Shown here in pieces: positions 12,462-21,790 of a DNA stretch of 64,000 nucleotides; positions within the stretch are counted from its first letter, which is position 1, and every line of letters begins with the position of its first letter. Location of the stretch: positions 16,092,785 through 16,156,784 of the forward strand of contig CM035808.1 of NCBI GenBank assembly GCA_020466095.1, read 5' to 3'. The notes below the pieces were generated by a model that was given only the letters and a program-made list of their open reading frames with translations, was not told the DNA's origin and did no database searches. The position numbers were made by a program, and so were the translations under genes. Origin of the DNA: Chlorops oryzae (taxonomy: Eukaryota > Arthropoda > Insecta > Diptera > Chloropidae).

Positions 12462-14828
12462 TGCAAATTCTTTGATTACAAGAATTTCTTTCTTTAATTT
12501 CTGACTTTAATATTATTATCTTAGATAAAGAATTTTCCCTCTCTATTGCAATATGCTCGAATCATCTAATTGCAATTTTGCTTGCAAATCGAGAAGACCC
12601 TCGCAAATGGTGCTCTTTGAGTGCTAATTAGAGTTTTTATTCGGACTGGAGAATATAGTCAGTGCTACTACCTTAACCGGCTTGCAGTTGAGCAACAAAA
12701 GCGCAGTCGAAACTAATGAATGAGAATTTTAAAACAATTGGCTGAAAGGAATATTGCCATCGGCATTGTGCCACCATGTTGGGGGATTTCGAAGCCCTGA
12801 ATGCAATTATGTTTTAGTTGCAAATTTAGTTCGAAGGGAAAAAGAAAAAATAATGTAATTTTATTGTACTAAAAGAAGATCTTTGAAAAGTAGAAAAAAT
12901 AATTTACCGCCAGAAAATACACTCAGAAAGTTATGGGAAACAACACAAATGGAGAGGCGAAAATGAATGTAATTAATTAGAAAGTTGAGCGCTAATAAGG
13001 ACTGCTATCATTTCTTCCATTAATGTAAAAATTCTTTATTCTCCCATGAGAGTTTTCAATTCAATTTTGGAAAAACTGAAAAAAAGTACAAATTGAAAAT
13101 CCATACTTTTCTCATTATTTTTTATATTCAGCAAAGGATATTTACGATTGTCTTTCTTCTGCTTTACCCGTCAAATGATTTCTCTCGAAAGCCATAGGAT
13201 TTTCCGAAACAAAAATAAATTATCAATAAAATAAATACAAAAAATTATCTTTTGTCAATGTCAGTTAGAGTAAAATGTCTGAAAATGTCGCTTGAAATTT
13301 TTTGATTATTCATTCGAGTGCTATAATTTAGTAACGCATGGAAGACCTCCGCAAATATGGAGAAACATAAAAATTTCAATGAAAAAAAAAAAGTTAAATT
13401 AAATGTCCGGCCAAGCGTTCCATTGTTAATGGCATGACAACATGAGGCTCTTCTTTGATCCCATGACAGATGATATTATTGTCAGTTTTGCTCAACTAAG
13501 TAATTTGCATTTCTTTTAACAAAAGGCCCGATGCTCCTGCATGCTGAGAGTTGGGCACGGAGAGCGAGAGAAAATATTAAAAGGAAGAAAAATTTTGTGC
13601 TTGAATTTTCATAGTAATTCGGAATTAGCGATGGACTGCAGAAGTAAATCCAAGCTCTGGACGAAATTTTTGGATTTTATTAAATTCTTCCATTTCAGTT
13701 GAAAAGCGAACAAAACAGACAAAAAAAAATATTTAAAAAAAGATAAAAAAAGGAAGAAACGAAATAAAAACCGAGGAAAGAAGAACATTGCGTTGTATAA
13801 TGAGCAGCGTTAAGGACGTTGGAAATTCCCTAAGTTATGTGCTTGCTCGAGTGTGTATAAGCTTTTTTAAATTTCGACTGCAATATTTCGCTTCTTTAGA
13901 TTAATTTTCTTTTGAGAATTTTGAAAAATATTTTTATTTGTGGTTTTGTTTTTATTTTTATTAATATTTCTTACTTTGAGCGACTTATGAAATTATTTTT
14001 GCCTTTGCTCTGAAGGCGAAATTTTTTTAATAAACATTTGATTATGCATCTTTTCGCGGGAAACTGGCAGAAAAAACGAGTAGCTATCAAAGTGGGTGCT
14101 TAGTACATTGCTGTGAGTGATTTTTGTTTTTTATTTGCAAGAAGTTTAACAAGGCTTTTCCCAGTTTAATTTTTTAATATTTCCAACAGCTTTCAGAATG
14201 AGATCAAGGTGTAAACTCCATCAAAAAAAAAAAAACGCAGAAAGGAAAACAAGCGAAGAAAAATAAAATTGGTCTTTTTAAATTTGAATTTTTGTTTTTT
14301 TTTTACTGGCGATGAGTAAAATTGCTGTTCCCTCGAATATCAGTTTCAGCTCCTTTGGAAACATTTCGGAAAATTTGCGAAAATTGTCTCGATTTTAAAC
14401 AATTCTAAGAATTTTCCCCTGTATTTGATGCTCTTTGCAATGGGCTCTATCGAGTAACCAAGGACTTCAAAGTGTTCCCAGGCCTGCAATACATTGTTTT
14501 CTATTATTTTCAATTGTAAAGTGCTCATATGAGTGAAGTTTTCAAAAAATTGTGGAATTCCACTGTAAAGATTTGATACTATGACCAAAGGTGAGTAAAA
14601 GCCCAGGTGGGTTTAGCGAGTTTAGCAGGCGTTTTGATTTTATGGAGCCCTAAACATTGTGAGCCTTGCACATTTTGGTCAAAAGTGGTAGCATCAGTTT
14701 TTATTCAACAGCTCCGTAAGAGTTAGAGATATCGGTTAACTGTGTTTGGCAAAGTTGCAGCTAAAGGTCTAGCGAACACAAATAGAAACAAAAAATACTC
14801 ATTCAAAAAAAAATTCAATAATATTTAA
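12462..14828. other. Non-coding A+T-rich stretch, no gene seen
   Basis: A/T homopolymers and purine-rich runs dominate (13380-13395, 13720-13790, 14222-14275). The 80-codon - strand frame at 14346-14588 has no recognisable domain. I see no splice-site pair or repeat boundary here. Confidence 0.65.
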
Positions 14829-15690
14829 AAACAAGTAAGGGTGTTATAGTCAGGCAAGCCTGACAATAGAATACCCGACACAGACATACATCTTCAAACA
14901 ATTTTTAATATCAGGAGTTGTTTAAGGCCATAAGGGGCCCCATATACCGACTTTTGTTAAATTTCTTTATGAAAACCGCCCATTTGCCACGCCCACTTTT
15001 CCAATTTTTCGCAATTCTAATTGGAGGCTTAAATATACGCGCAATTTCTAAGTTTCATTAAAATATTTGGAAAAAGTCAGATTTTGGGGCAGTTTTGGGA
15101 TTTTTGAGGCAGACCCTAGTACTGGAGGTACCCTTAATAATGGACCGATCAAGAAAATTTTTGGGCAGGATGTTTATGGCTACAAAGGAAGTATAAGTGC
15201 CAATTTTCGTTCAAGTTCCATTTTAATTTCGGGTGTTGGGGACAATTTTCGAAAAACGCCCTTCTGCCACACCCACTTTTACAATTTATTTTTATCACAG
15301 TACTTGCCTTTAGACATGTTCAAATACCAAATTTCAACAAAATATCTTGAAAGACTTCGATTTTAGAGCAGTTTTTGTGATTTTTGTGCCAGACCCTGGT
15401 ACTGGAGGTACCCCTAAAAATGGTCCGATGGGGTCCATTCTCTAATTTGTTCATACTTATGTGCCTGTGAGTACGCATACCAAATTTCTCCAAGATAGCT
15501 CAACTCCTTCGATAAGATAACTCTATACAGACAGACAGACAGACGGACGGACATGTCTAAATTGAATCTCCTAGTGACGCTGATCATTTCTATATATATT
15601 TTGTTCGGTCTATCTCGACTGGTTCTGGGTGTTACATACAACCACACAAACGCAATATACCCTCGACACAGAGTGTGTCGGGTTTAATTA
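14829..15690 (+). mobile_element. DINE-1/mini-me-like interspersed element, copy A
   Basis: The left end has a perfect hairpin, GTCAGGC-AA-GCCTGAC, followed by ATACCCGACACAG. The right end has the hairpin CGACACA-GAG-TGTGTCG followed by GGGTTTAAT, so the termini carry subterminal inverted repeats (CCCGACACA / TGTGTCGGG). Inside, a module of about 280 bp occurs twice, each copy containing GCCAC(G/A)CCCACTTTT, AGACCCT(A/G)GTACTGGAGG and TGG(A/T)CCGAT. A GACA/GGAC microsatellite follows at 15527-15552. Flies carry such short non-autonomous elements (mini-me, DINE-1 and Helentron-associated INEs) with a central GTCY microsatellite and terminal hairpins. Membership is inferred from this layout; copies B and C in the window support a family. 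Confidence 0.7.
15527..15552. repeat. GACA/GGAC microsatellite inside copy A
   Basis: Four ACAG units run into ACGG units just before CATGTCTAAATTGAATC. This is the GTCY-type repeat seen on the other strand in mini-me elements. Confidence 0.85.
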
Positions 15691-16080
15691 AAACATTTTT
15701 AAATTTCTCGAAAGAGAGTTGCCATCTAAAAATAATTTTTCATGAGGCTGGTTGACACTTGACAGCGATTGTAATACCGGCATTAGCGTAAAGAAATTAA
15801 ATTTTTAGAAAAATTTAAATTTCTTAAAAAATTTTTGATTTAGTTCACCGAAACAAAAAAAAAAAAAAATTCTTGAAACGTCACAGAACTTCTTTGAGTG
15901 TGGAGGACAGTTGAAAAGTTTGTAGGTCGTGCTTTAACTCGCACGAACATGAGATTAGAAAAGTTTGAAATAACAATTTAAATGGAATACAAACCGGTTT
16001 CACGGTTCCATTTGACCCTCGTTAAATCCAAAATGAATACATGACTAACGTGAAAATATTTTGTTTTCATTTAATTTCAG
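15691..16080 (+). other. Intron-like sequence ending in a splice acceptor
   Basis: No gene is seen in the body. The last 40 bases hold a consensus branch site (TGACTAACG, 16042-16050) about 30 nt before a pyrimidine-rich tract and TTTAATTTCAG at 16070-16080. This arrangement is what makes the following 32 nt a candidate exon. Confidence 0.4.
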
Positions 16081-16112
16081 ATTGCTGCGCTCGTCTCACC
16101 CGTCAAGGAAAG
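16081..16112 (+). CDS. Candidate 32-nt micro-exon
   Basis: The segment sits between a strong 3' splice site (branch site CTAAC near 16045-16049, then TTTTCATTTAATTTCAG) and a near-consensus 5' splice site (AAG|GTAAGC at 16110-16118). It is more G+C-rich than its flanks. The three + strand readings are IAALVSPVKE, LLRSSHPSRK and CCARLTRQGK; all are open, so phase cannot be chosen. At 32 nt it is not a multiple of three, so it would be constitutive, frame-changing if skipped, or untranslated. I do not recognise the protein. It could be a chance pairing of sites or part of a 5' UTR. It may or may not belong to the gene that begins coding at 62279. Confidence 0.35.
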
Positions 16113-17893
16113 GTAAGCAATTTCAACATTTTCACTGACTGCCAAAAAAAAGTCATACACACCTGCTCTGGGAACATGTTGGAAAAACTCCATCGCCAAA
16201 CAAAGTAAAACAATACCTTCAGTAAGTTCAACGTTAAGAGCTGAAAGCACGATTCAGTTTTGCAAACAATAAGAAATTCATTATACACGACACACCTTTT
16301 GCTGAGTGTGCTATAATTTGCGTTTGTTCATCCTAGAAACACTTGAGATAAACGAAAGAAACTCCAATCTTGGTCCGCGGGCTGCACGGTAGGCGTGATT
16401 ATAGATTCCAACGTTGTCAGATGACTGTTTTTTGCAAAGCTAAACTAAAATATATCGTGAGTACTCGTAGGTAGTGAGACTATTTGAAATAGATACGCCA
16501 GATGATGCCACTTTTTTCGCCGATTTTGTTGTTTTTGACGATCCGTCAGCGCCGTTTATTTCAATCCTAGGGAAACATAAGCATTTCATAAGAATATCCA
16601 TTCGGTTTCGCATTAATTTCATTGAAAGGAGAATAAGTATGTATGTATATCCGACTCGGAAATTTTAGCACAGTAATGGAAAATTACAAAAGCTTAAATT
16701 ATATTTTTTCGTATGTGTGCTACTACTTCGTTTTATTTTCAGTCTGGTAGCACGAAAAAATATTTTAATTTAAATATTTAAATTTATTTGTGATATGTCT
16801 TTGGTTTTTGTTTATTTATAAACAATATATTTTTTCATTGTTAGCCCTGAAGAAGTCTTCGGTATGAAGACGAAATATTGGAAATAAAATAAAAAGCATG
16901 AATTAAAATGCTTACGAAAGTTGACCTCAAGCTCGAATAAATTCAAAAAATCATTTAAGATTTAGAGAAAGGTCGAAAAATAAACAAACATAAACAAACA
17001 TGAAAAAAAAAATATATTAAACATGTTTAATCTTTGATTGTTGTATAAACGGTGACTTCACTACTTACGATTAAATTTTTAAAATTGCGATTAGCTGCCG
17101 TATAAACGTAGTAATATCAAGTTCTATGTTAGTCTTGTTTTGACTTTAGTTATTTCTCGGTCCCCGAGATTTTCGTTATTTACCTTTCTCTTATAGCTTA
17201 GGCCTCAGTTCGGCTTTAAATGAAAAACTCCATATAAAACAAAAGCATCAGAAAATTCCTGACAGCTGATCGCAGTTCAATAAAAAATTATCATAATATT
17301 AGGCTTTTTTTGCCTAAGAATGCACATCGAAACCCAGGCTTTCCTAGCAGAAATAATTGAAGTTGAATTGTTTCTCGCAGAAAAGTGACAGTTGATGTCA
17401 AAGGAGTTTGAATGTGGTTTATTAATACTTACAAATAAGTTTCCATTTCGAAATTCAAAGTCAAATTGAAATTGAAACCAGGGCTGTTTAGAATATTTTT
17501 GTGATACCTTTTTGGCTCAGCGAAATAGCCACGGGTATTTCTTACTGAACTGAGGCGAAGCCATTTATTTGAAATTGGACAAAATCCAGAATTCCTATGT
17601 GTCACGAAATGGTACATCGGGCAACGCTAATACTTCAATACATTCAGGATTATAGGGCTACTCCCATTCAAATGATTTTCGATCTCCCGATGATAGTCTA
17701 AATCAAAGGTTAACTTATTCTTTTGCATGACTGGTCTGTCTATAACACCCTTAGTTGTTCCATTTTATCACAGTTTGGTAACAATTTCAACATTTCTATG
17801 CCGCAAAACAAAAATGAATTCATATTCATACAAATAAATACTTGTTTAAGTATATGCATTGTACATACATATGTATGTACATATTCATATGTA
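16113..17893. other. Non-coding stretch, no gene seen
   Basis: It contains the hairpin repeat at 16845-16965 (listed separately). The frame 16474-16668 (+) has no recognisable domain. A 12-bp inverted match (GCCTCAGTTC) near 17208 and 17552 could be relic transposon ends but is too weak to call. A CATATG/TATGTAC palindromic run at 17860-17893 lies next to the mariner insertion. Confidence 0.6.
16845..16965 (+). repeat. Interspersed repeat with hammerhead-like hairpin, copy 1
   Basis: The core is CTGAAGA (16847-16853), one spacer A, a perfect 6-bp stem GTCTTC/GAAGAC (16855-16860 and 16866-16871) with loop GGTAT, then GAAA (16872-16875). A conserved tail TTGACCTCAAGCTCGAATAA follows at 16921-16940. 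A paralogous copy at 62805-62915 keeps the same blocks with a different stem sequence. CTGANGA-stem-GAAA is the conserved core order of hammerhead ribozymes, found in Penelope-like and other retroelements. I cannot see a convincing stem I or cleavage site, so it may only be a retroelement terminal hairpin. Confidence 0.5.
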
Positions 17894-17895
17894 TA

Positions 17896-19182
17896 TTAGG
17901 TGTAGTAAAAATAAATCCATTATTTTTCCAATAGATGGCGTTATTTATCTGCATCTCGCGTTGTATAAGTCCGATCGTGTTCCGCTAGGGGGCATTAGAA
18001 AGATGACAGTTCCTACTAAAAAAGCTTTTTTGACACTTTTTTGATTGATTGATTCAGTTTTGTTTGAGAGCTTGTCAAAGATGGACATCAGCAAAGAGAA
18101 AATTCGCTACATTTTACAGTTTTTCTTCGATAAGGGAGAAAACGCAAGCCAGGCGGCTGAAAATGTGAATAGCGTTTATGGACCTGATACTGTAACAGCC
18201 AATCATGCGCAATTTTGGTTTCGTCGATTCCGTTCCGGTAACTTCGTGTCAAGGATGCACCACGCACTGGAAGGCCAATTGTCGAAAATGTCGATAAAAT
18301 CATGGAAATTATCGAGTCCGACCGTCATGTTAGCACTGTTTCGATTGCAAAAGAGCTAAAGATTGCACAAAAAACCGTTTGGAACCATTTGAATAAGGCT
18401 GGATACACAAAGAAGCTCGATGTATGGGTGCCACACGAGTTAACGCAAAAAAACCTCATAGACCGAATTTCCATCTGCGAATCGCTGCTGAACCGCAACA
18501 AAATCGACCCATTTCTGAAGCGGTTGGTGACTGGTGATGAAAAGTGGGTCACTTACGACAACGTCAAGCGAAAACGGTCGTGGTCGAAACACGGTGAACC
18601 GGCGGAAACGGTGGCCAAGCCAGGATTGACGGCCAGGAAGGTTTTGCTGTGTGTTTGGTGGGATTGGCAGGGAATTATCTACTATGAGCTGCTCCCATAC
18701 GGCAAAACTCTTAACTCGGAACTCTACTGTCAACAATTGGACCATCTGAAGGAAGCAATCGCCCATAAGCGGCCAGCTTTGGCCAATAGGAGAGGAATTG
18801 TGTTCCATCAGGACAACGCCAGGCCACACACATCGATAGTGACTCGCCAGAAGCTCCGGGAGTTTGGCTGGGAGGTTCTTCTGCATCCACCTTATAGTCC
18901 GGACCTGGCACCAAGTGATTACCATCTGTTCCTGTCCATGGCGAACAGTTTTGCTGGTGAAACATTCGCTTCAAGAGAGGCTTCTGAAATTCGACTGTCT
19001 CAATTTTTTGCTAATAGGAACGAGGGCTTCTATGAGACAGGCATAATGAAATTACCTTTAAAATGGCAACAAGTTATCGAACAAAACGGCGCATATTTGA
19101 CCTAAATCGGGTCATTCTAACTATCTTAAATAAAGCCCTCAATTTAATGAAAAAATAATGGATTTCTTTTTACTACACCTAA
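17896..19182 (+). mobile_element. mariner transposon, nearly complete
   Basis: A 1287-bp Tc1/mariner-superfamily element. Its 32-bp terminal inverted repeats (17896-17927 and 19151-19182) start TTAGGTGTAGTAAAAA and differ at one base. Target dinucleotide TA flanks both ends (17894-17895 and 19183-19184). It carries one transposase gene on the + strand, followed by AATAAA about 25 bp after the stop. Length, repeat size and gene content match a full-length mariner. The near-identical repeats and a gene with a single lesion suggest recent insertion. The RSGNF motif and overall character recall the mellifera-type mariners, but the subfamily needs a tree. Confidence 0.95.
18081..19105 (+). pseudogene. 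mariner transposase, one frameshift
   Basis: DD34D transposase for cut-and-paste transposition of the surrounding element. The first part (18081-18245) encodes the N-terminal DNA-binding helix-turn-helix region ending WFRRFRSGNF. The second part (from 18248, another frame) holds the linker WVPHEL (18425-18442) and the catalytic core: Asp in TGDEKW (18536-18538), Asp in HQDNARPH (18812-18814) and Asp in YSPDLAPSDYHLF (18917-18919), with exactly 34 residues between the last two. One base is missing at 18246/18247, after the RSGNF codons, and shifts the frame; no other stop is seen. Counting that base the protein would be 341 residues, the usual mariner length. As it stands it encodes only about 56 residues of transposase before the shift. 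The ATG at 18081 matches the usual mariner N-terminus, so the upstream ATG at 18045 is rejected. Confidence 0.92.
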
Positions 19183-19184
19183 TA

Positions 19185-19583
19185 TTTGTACGGTGGGTTT
19201 GGAGTAATTTAATTAAAGTATCCCTTTTGTGCTCCAACATAAGTTGTGGTCCTTTTTTGCTTGATGCTTGGTGTTGATATTTTAGAAACGTCGGTTTCAT
19301 TCCATGTAACGCTCGAGGTAATGCGTTTTTGCTTTTTCCTGCAATTGCAACGTTTTCAATGCACGTTTGTACTCGTTTGGCCCCGTTCGAGGTTAGCCAC
19401 ATTGAAAATAGTTGCAAGTAGGACATACGCAGTTTAGCACGTTTGACGGTGGATAGATTGCGGCAAAGGCAAATGACCACGTTTGGTGGCAATAATCGCC
19501 AAACTATAACGTTTCGTTTCGCAAACTTTCATTTCCGTTTGCATTCAAATGTAAGTGGTTTTGTGCTTGCGTATGCGTGCGTG

Positions 19584-19631
<48 letters not shown>

Positions 19632-20569
19632 GCATGCAATACGCAAAATACAAATTTATTTATAACCAAAATTATTATTGTCTACAAATGGCTTCCGAGA
19701 TGAATAACTATTATTGTAAGTTTTATTTGTTCAACGGCTTTGCGGACAGTGGATGGCTGTGTTTGTAATCGTGGGGATTGCGGCGGCATGGTATTTGTTA
19801 ATTGAACCTCTTGCCAAGTAATTAGGCCGAAAGCGCTTAAGAGGTTCCACTGTTTGCATTTATAGTATATTTATATACCTATAGCATTAGCTCCTATTAT
19901 TTGCAATATGGCCTATTTGTTGTTGTTGTTGTTATTATTCGTGCTATATGCACATCAATGAACATTGTCCAATATATTGTTATGACACAAAAGATGGTAT
20001 TTCGGTGCGAATACTCATATTTAATTTGGGTAATTGAATAAATTTTAGAGTACAATGAGTGAATTAGGATATTTTGATTTCAATGCTTCAGAGCATGAAT
20101 CTTTGATAGATTCGAACTTCATTCCATCCCAAAAATATTTCGCATTTTCCCAATCAATATGGATAAATTGCAATTAATTTATTTCAATTTCGACATTATT
20201 TCAAGCCCGCAAGGATTATGCATTTTCGATGGCAAAGCAAGCGTTCGACCAATTGACCATATTGTTTGATTTAAAATCAGAAGTTAATTGAAGGCATGGA
20301 AGTGAGTAATTGTTTCACAAGAATTTCTCTGCTTTTAGTGTTGGCAATTGAATTTTGGAATTGGTTTATTTCAGAAAGGATTTGTTTGAAATATTTCAGT
20401 TCAATTTAGCGGTCAAAGATTTCATGAAATTATCGGAGAAATCAATTTGGATTTTCATTGAAATGGATTCAATTTGAATCTAAGGCTTTAAATCACTCCA
20501 CAAGAAAAATTAGTCGAAAAATAATTCACTTTTCACCGCAAATCGGGGAGCCAGAACATTATATATGCA
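19185..20569. other. Non-coding stretch with (GT)n microsatellite
   Basis: A long (GT)n run occupies about 19581-19630, preceded by GCGTGTGTGC. A TTG repeat follows at 19917-19936. Frames over the GT run (Cys/Val repeats) are artefacts. No gene is seen. Confidence 0.7.
19581..19630. repeat. (GT)n microsatellite
   Basis: About 20 GT units with two C interruptions near the start (GTGCGTGT). Confidence 0.95.
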
Positions 20570-21105
20570 AGGCCAGAATTTTCAAGCGTAAAAATAAAAA
20601 ATTTTGGAAGGGATTTCAGATTTTCAGGAAAATCACCATTTTGCCACACCCACTTTTCTAATTTTTGGAAGTTATATTAGTTGCCTTTAAAGCTGGGATT
20701 CCACTATCTGCGCAAATAGCACAATCTGCGTCGATTTTTATCGGGCCAGATCGGCACAAATTTCTATAATTTCCGCAATCACTGTTGAGGCTCACATTAT
20801 CGTTGCATATTCTCAAAAAGATATTGGAGAACAATAAAATTGGGACAAAAATCTTTCAAGACAATCACACTTTTCAGCATTAGAGTCCAAAAATTGCGTT
20901 CACACTATCGGCGCATTACGCAGATAGTGGGATCCCAGCTTAAGGTTGTTCAAATATGAAATTTCATCACAATATCTTTCGAAGATTCAGGCTTTAGAGC
21001 GGTTTGTGTGATTTTCATAAAAGACCCTAGTACTGGAGGTACCCCGAAAAATGGTCCGATCCGGTCCATTCTCGAATTTGTTCTCACTTATGTTTTTGCT
21101 ACTTT
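20570..21105 (+). mobile_element. DINE-1/mini-me-like element, copy B, interrupted
   Basis: The flanks align to the second module of copy A: TTTTGCCACACCCACTTTT at 20639-20657, AAAGACCCTAGTACTGGAGG at about 21020-21040 and GTCCATTCTCGAATTTGTTC near 21063-21082. It is a single-module, truncated copy without the terminal hairpins and microsatellite. It is split by a 250-bp MITE at 20691-20940. Copy A shows the uninterrupted version of the same site (TTGCCTTTAGACATGTTCAA near 15305-15324), which serves as a paralogous empty site. Confidence 0.7.
20691..20940. mobile_element. Tourist/PIF-Harbinger-like MITE nested in copy B
   Basis: The inward-reading ends are AGCTGGGATTCCACTATCTG on the left and AGCTGGGATCCCACTATCTG on the right, an inverted repeat of about 25 bp with one or two mismatches. 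The 3-bp sequence TAA lies directly outside both ends (20688-20690 and 20941-20943), the duplication expected for PIF/Harbinger insertions. The interior is non-coding and repeats parts of the end motif (CTGCG, CACTATCGGCGCA). The insertion is later than copy B, since it interrupts it. Confidence 0.8.
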
Positions 21106-21449
21106 CTGATAACCTTTGAGGATACGCGATGTTAAAAATATAGGCTCTAAAATGCAGGTAAATCTTCATATAAAATGTATGACAACGGACTAGTTGTCCA
21201 AGATCCCAGAGCCGCCAGACATACGTCATTTTAGCAATGCTGAAATTTTGAGGATTTCTAGTCTAGTATGTAGTTAAGACAATATGCGTTTTAAGTAGCT
21301 CGAAGCGGGACCCTTTCAGGGGCAGCGCGAGCTAATGGTTTATAAAAGCCTTACACACCCACAAACGGACCCTTATTTAGATCTGTTGTGCCAATTGCTC
21401 CCATTTAATTTATCTGTTCTATTATCCCCTCTACCTTCCTTTTGAAAGA
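21106..21449. other. Non-coding stretch
   Basis: No gene is seen. A short G+C-richer patch (CGAAGCGGGACCC...GGGGCAGCGCG, about 21301-21330) stands out, but it does not fold as a tRNA that I can recognise. Confidence 0.5.
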
Positions 21450-21735
21450 GAGGACATTCAGATGTTTCTAGAGCCTTGGCTTGTCATATGTTCAGAATTT
21501 TTTGCTAAAGACTTTGATTCTTAGCCTACACAGGACAAGACATTTGCCCATTATATGGGATGCGGTCTCTTCGTCCTACAGACAAAGAGTGCACTAGGAG
21601 TCTCCTACTAAGTAGGTGCATTTTGTGTAGCTGATATCTCAGTCGGCAGTAGCCTGAGAGAAGGGAGACTAGCCTACACATGTTGGCTTTCCCTAACCTT
21701 AGCACATCTAAGGTCCTCATTTTATATGGGCTCAC
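21450..21735 (-). pseudogene. jockey-type LINE C-terminal relic
   Basis: Read on the - strand, one frame (21526-21735) gives LGKANMCRLVSLLSGYCRLR then YQLHKMHLL. A shifted frame further along gives DEETASHIMGKCLVLCRLRI. Together these match the end of ORF2 in jockey-clade non-LTR retrotransposons, where a (L)L(S/T)GH.RLR.HL.K motif precedes a C..C...EET..H....C zinc-knuckle-like region. A stop and a frameshift break it, so it is an old, truncated fragment. No poly-A tail or target duplication could be defined. Confidence 0.6.
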
Positions 21736-21790
21736 ATTATCTAAGTTTTGCCCGTCTCAGGACCACTTACATTCAAAGAAACGTGCATGC

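Noticed and set aside
15067..15366. 99-codon plus-strand open frame
   Set aside because: It lies across the duplicated module of the mini-me-like element; the equivalent part of copy B is not preserved as an open frame, so it is not under coding constraint.
17205..17565. Inverted GCCTCAGTTC words as transposon ends
   Set aside because: Only about 12 bp match, no matching target duplication and no supporting internal symmetry.
18045..18080. Upstream ATG for the mariner transposase
   Set aside because: The family N-terminus begins at the ATG at 18081; the upstream codons match nothing in mariners.
18440..18974. Minus-strand frames of 161 and 87 codons
   Set aside because: They are antisense shadows of the mariner transposase and contain no own domain.
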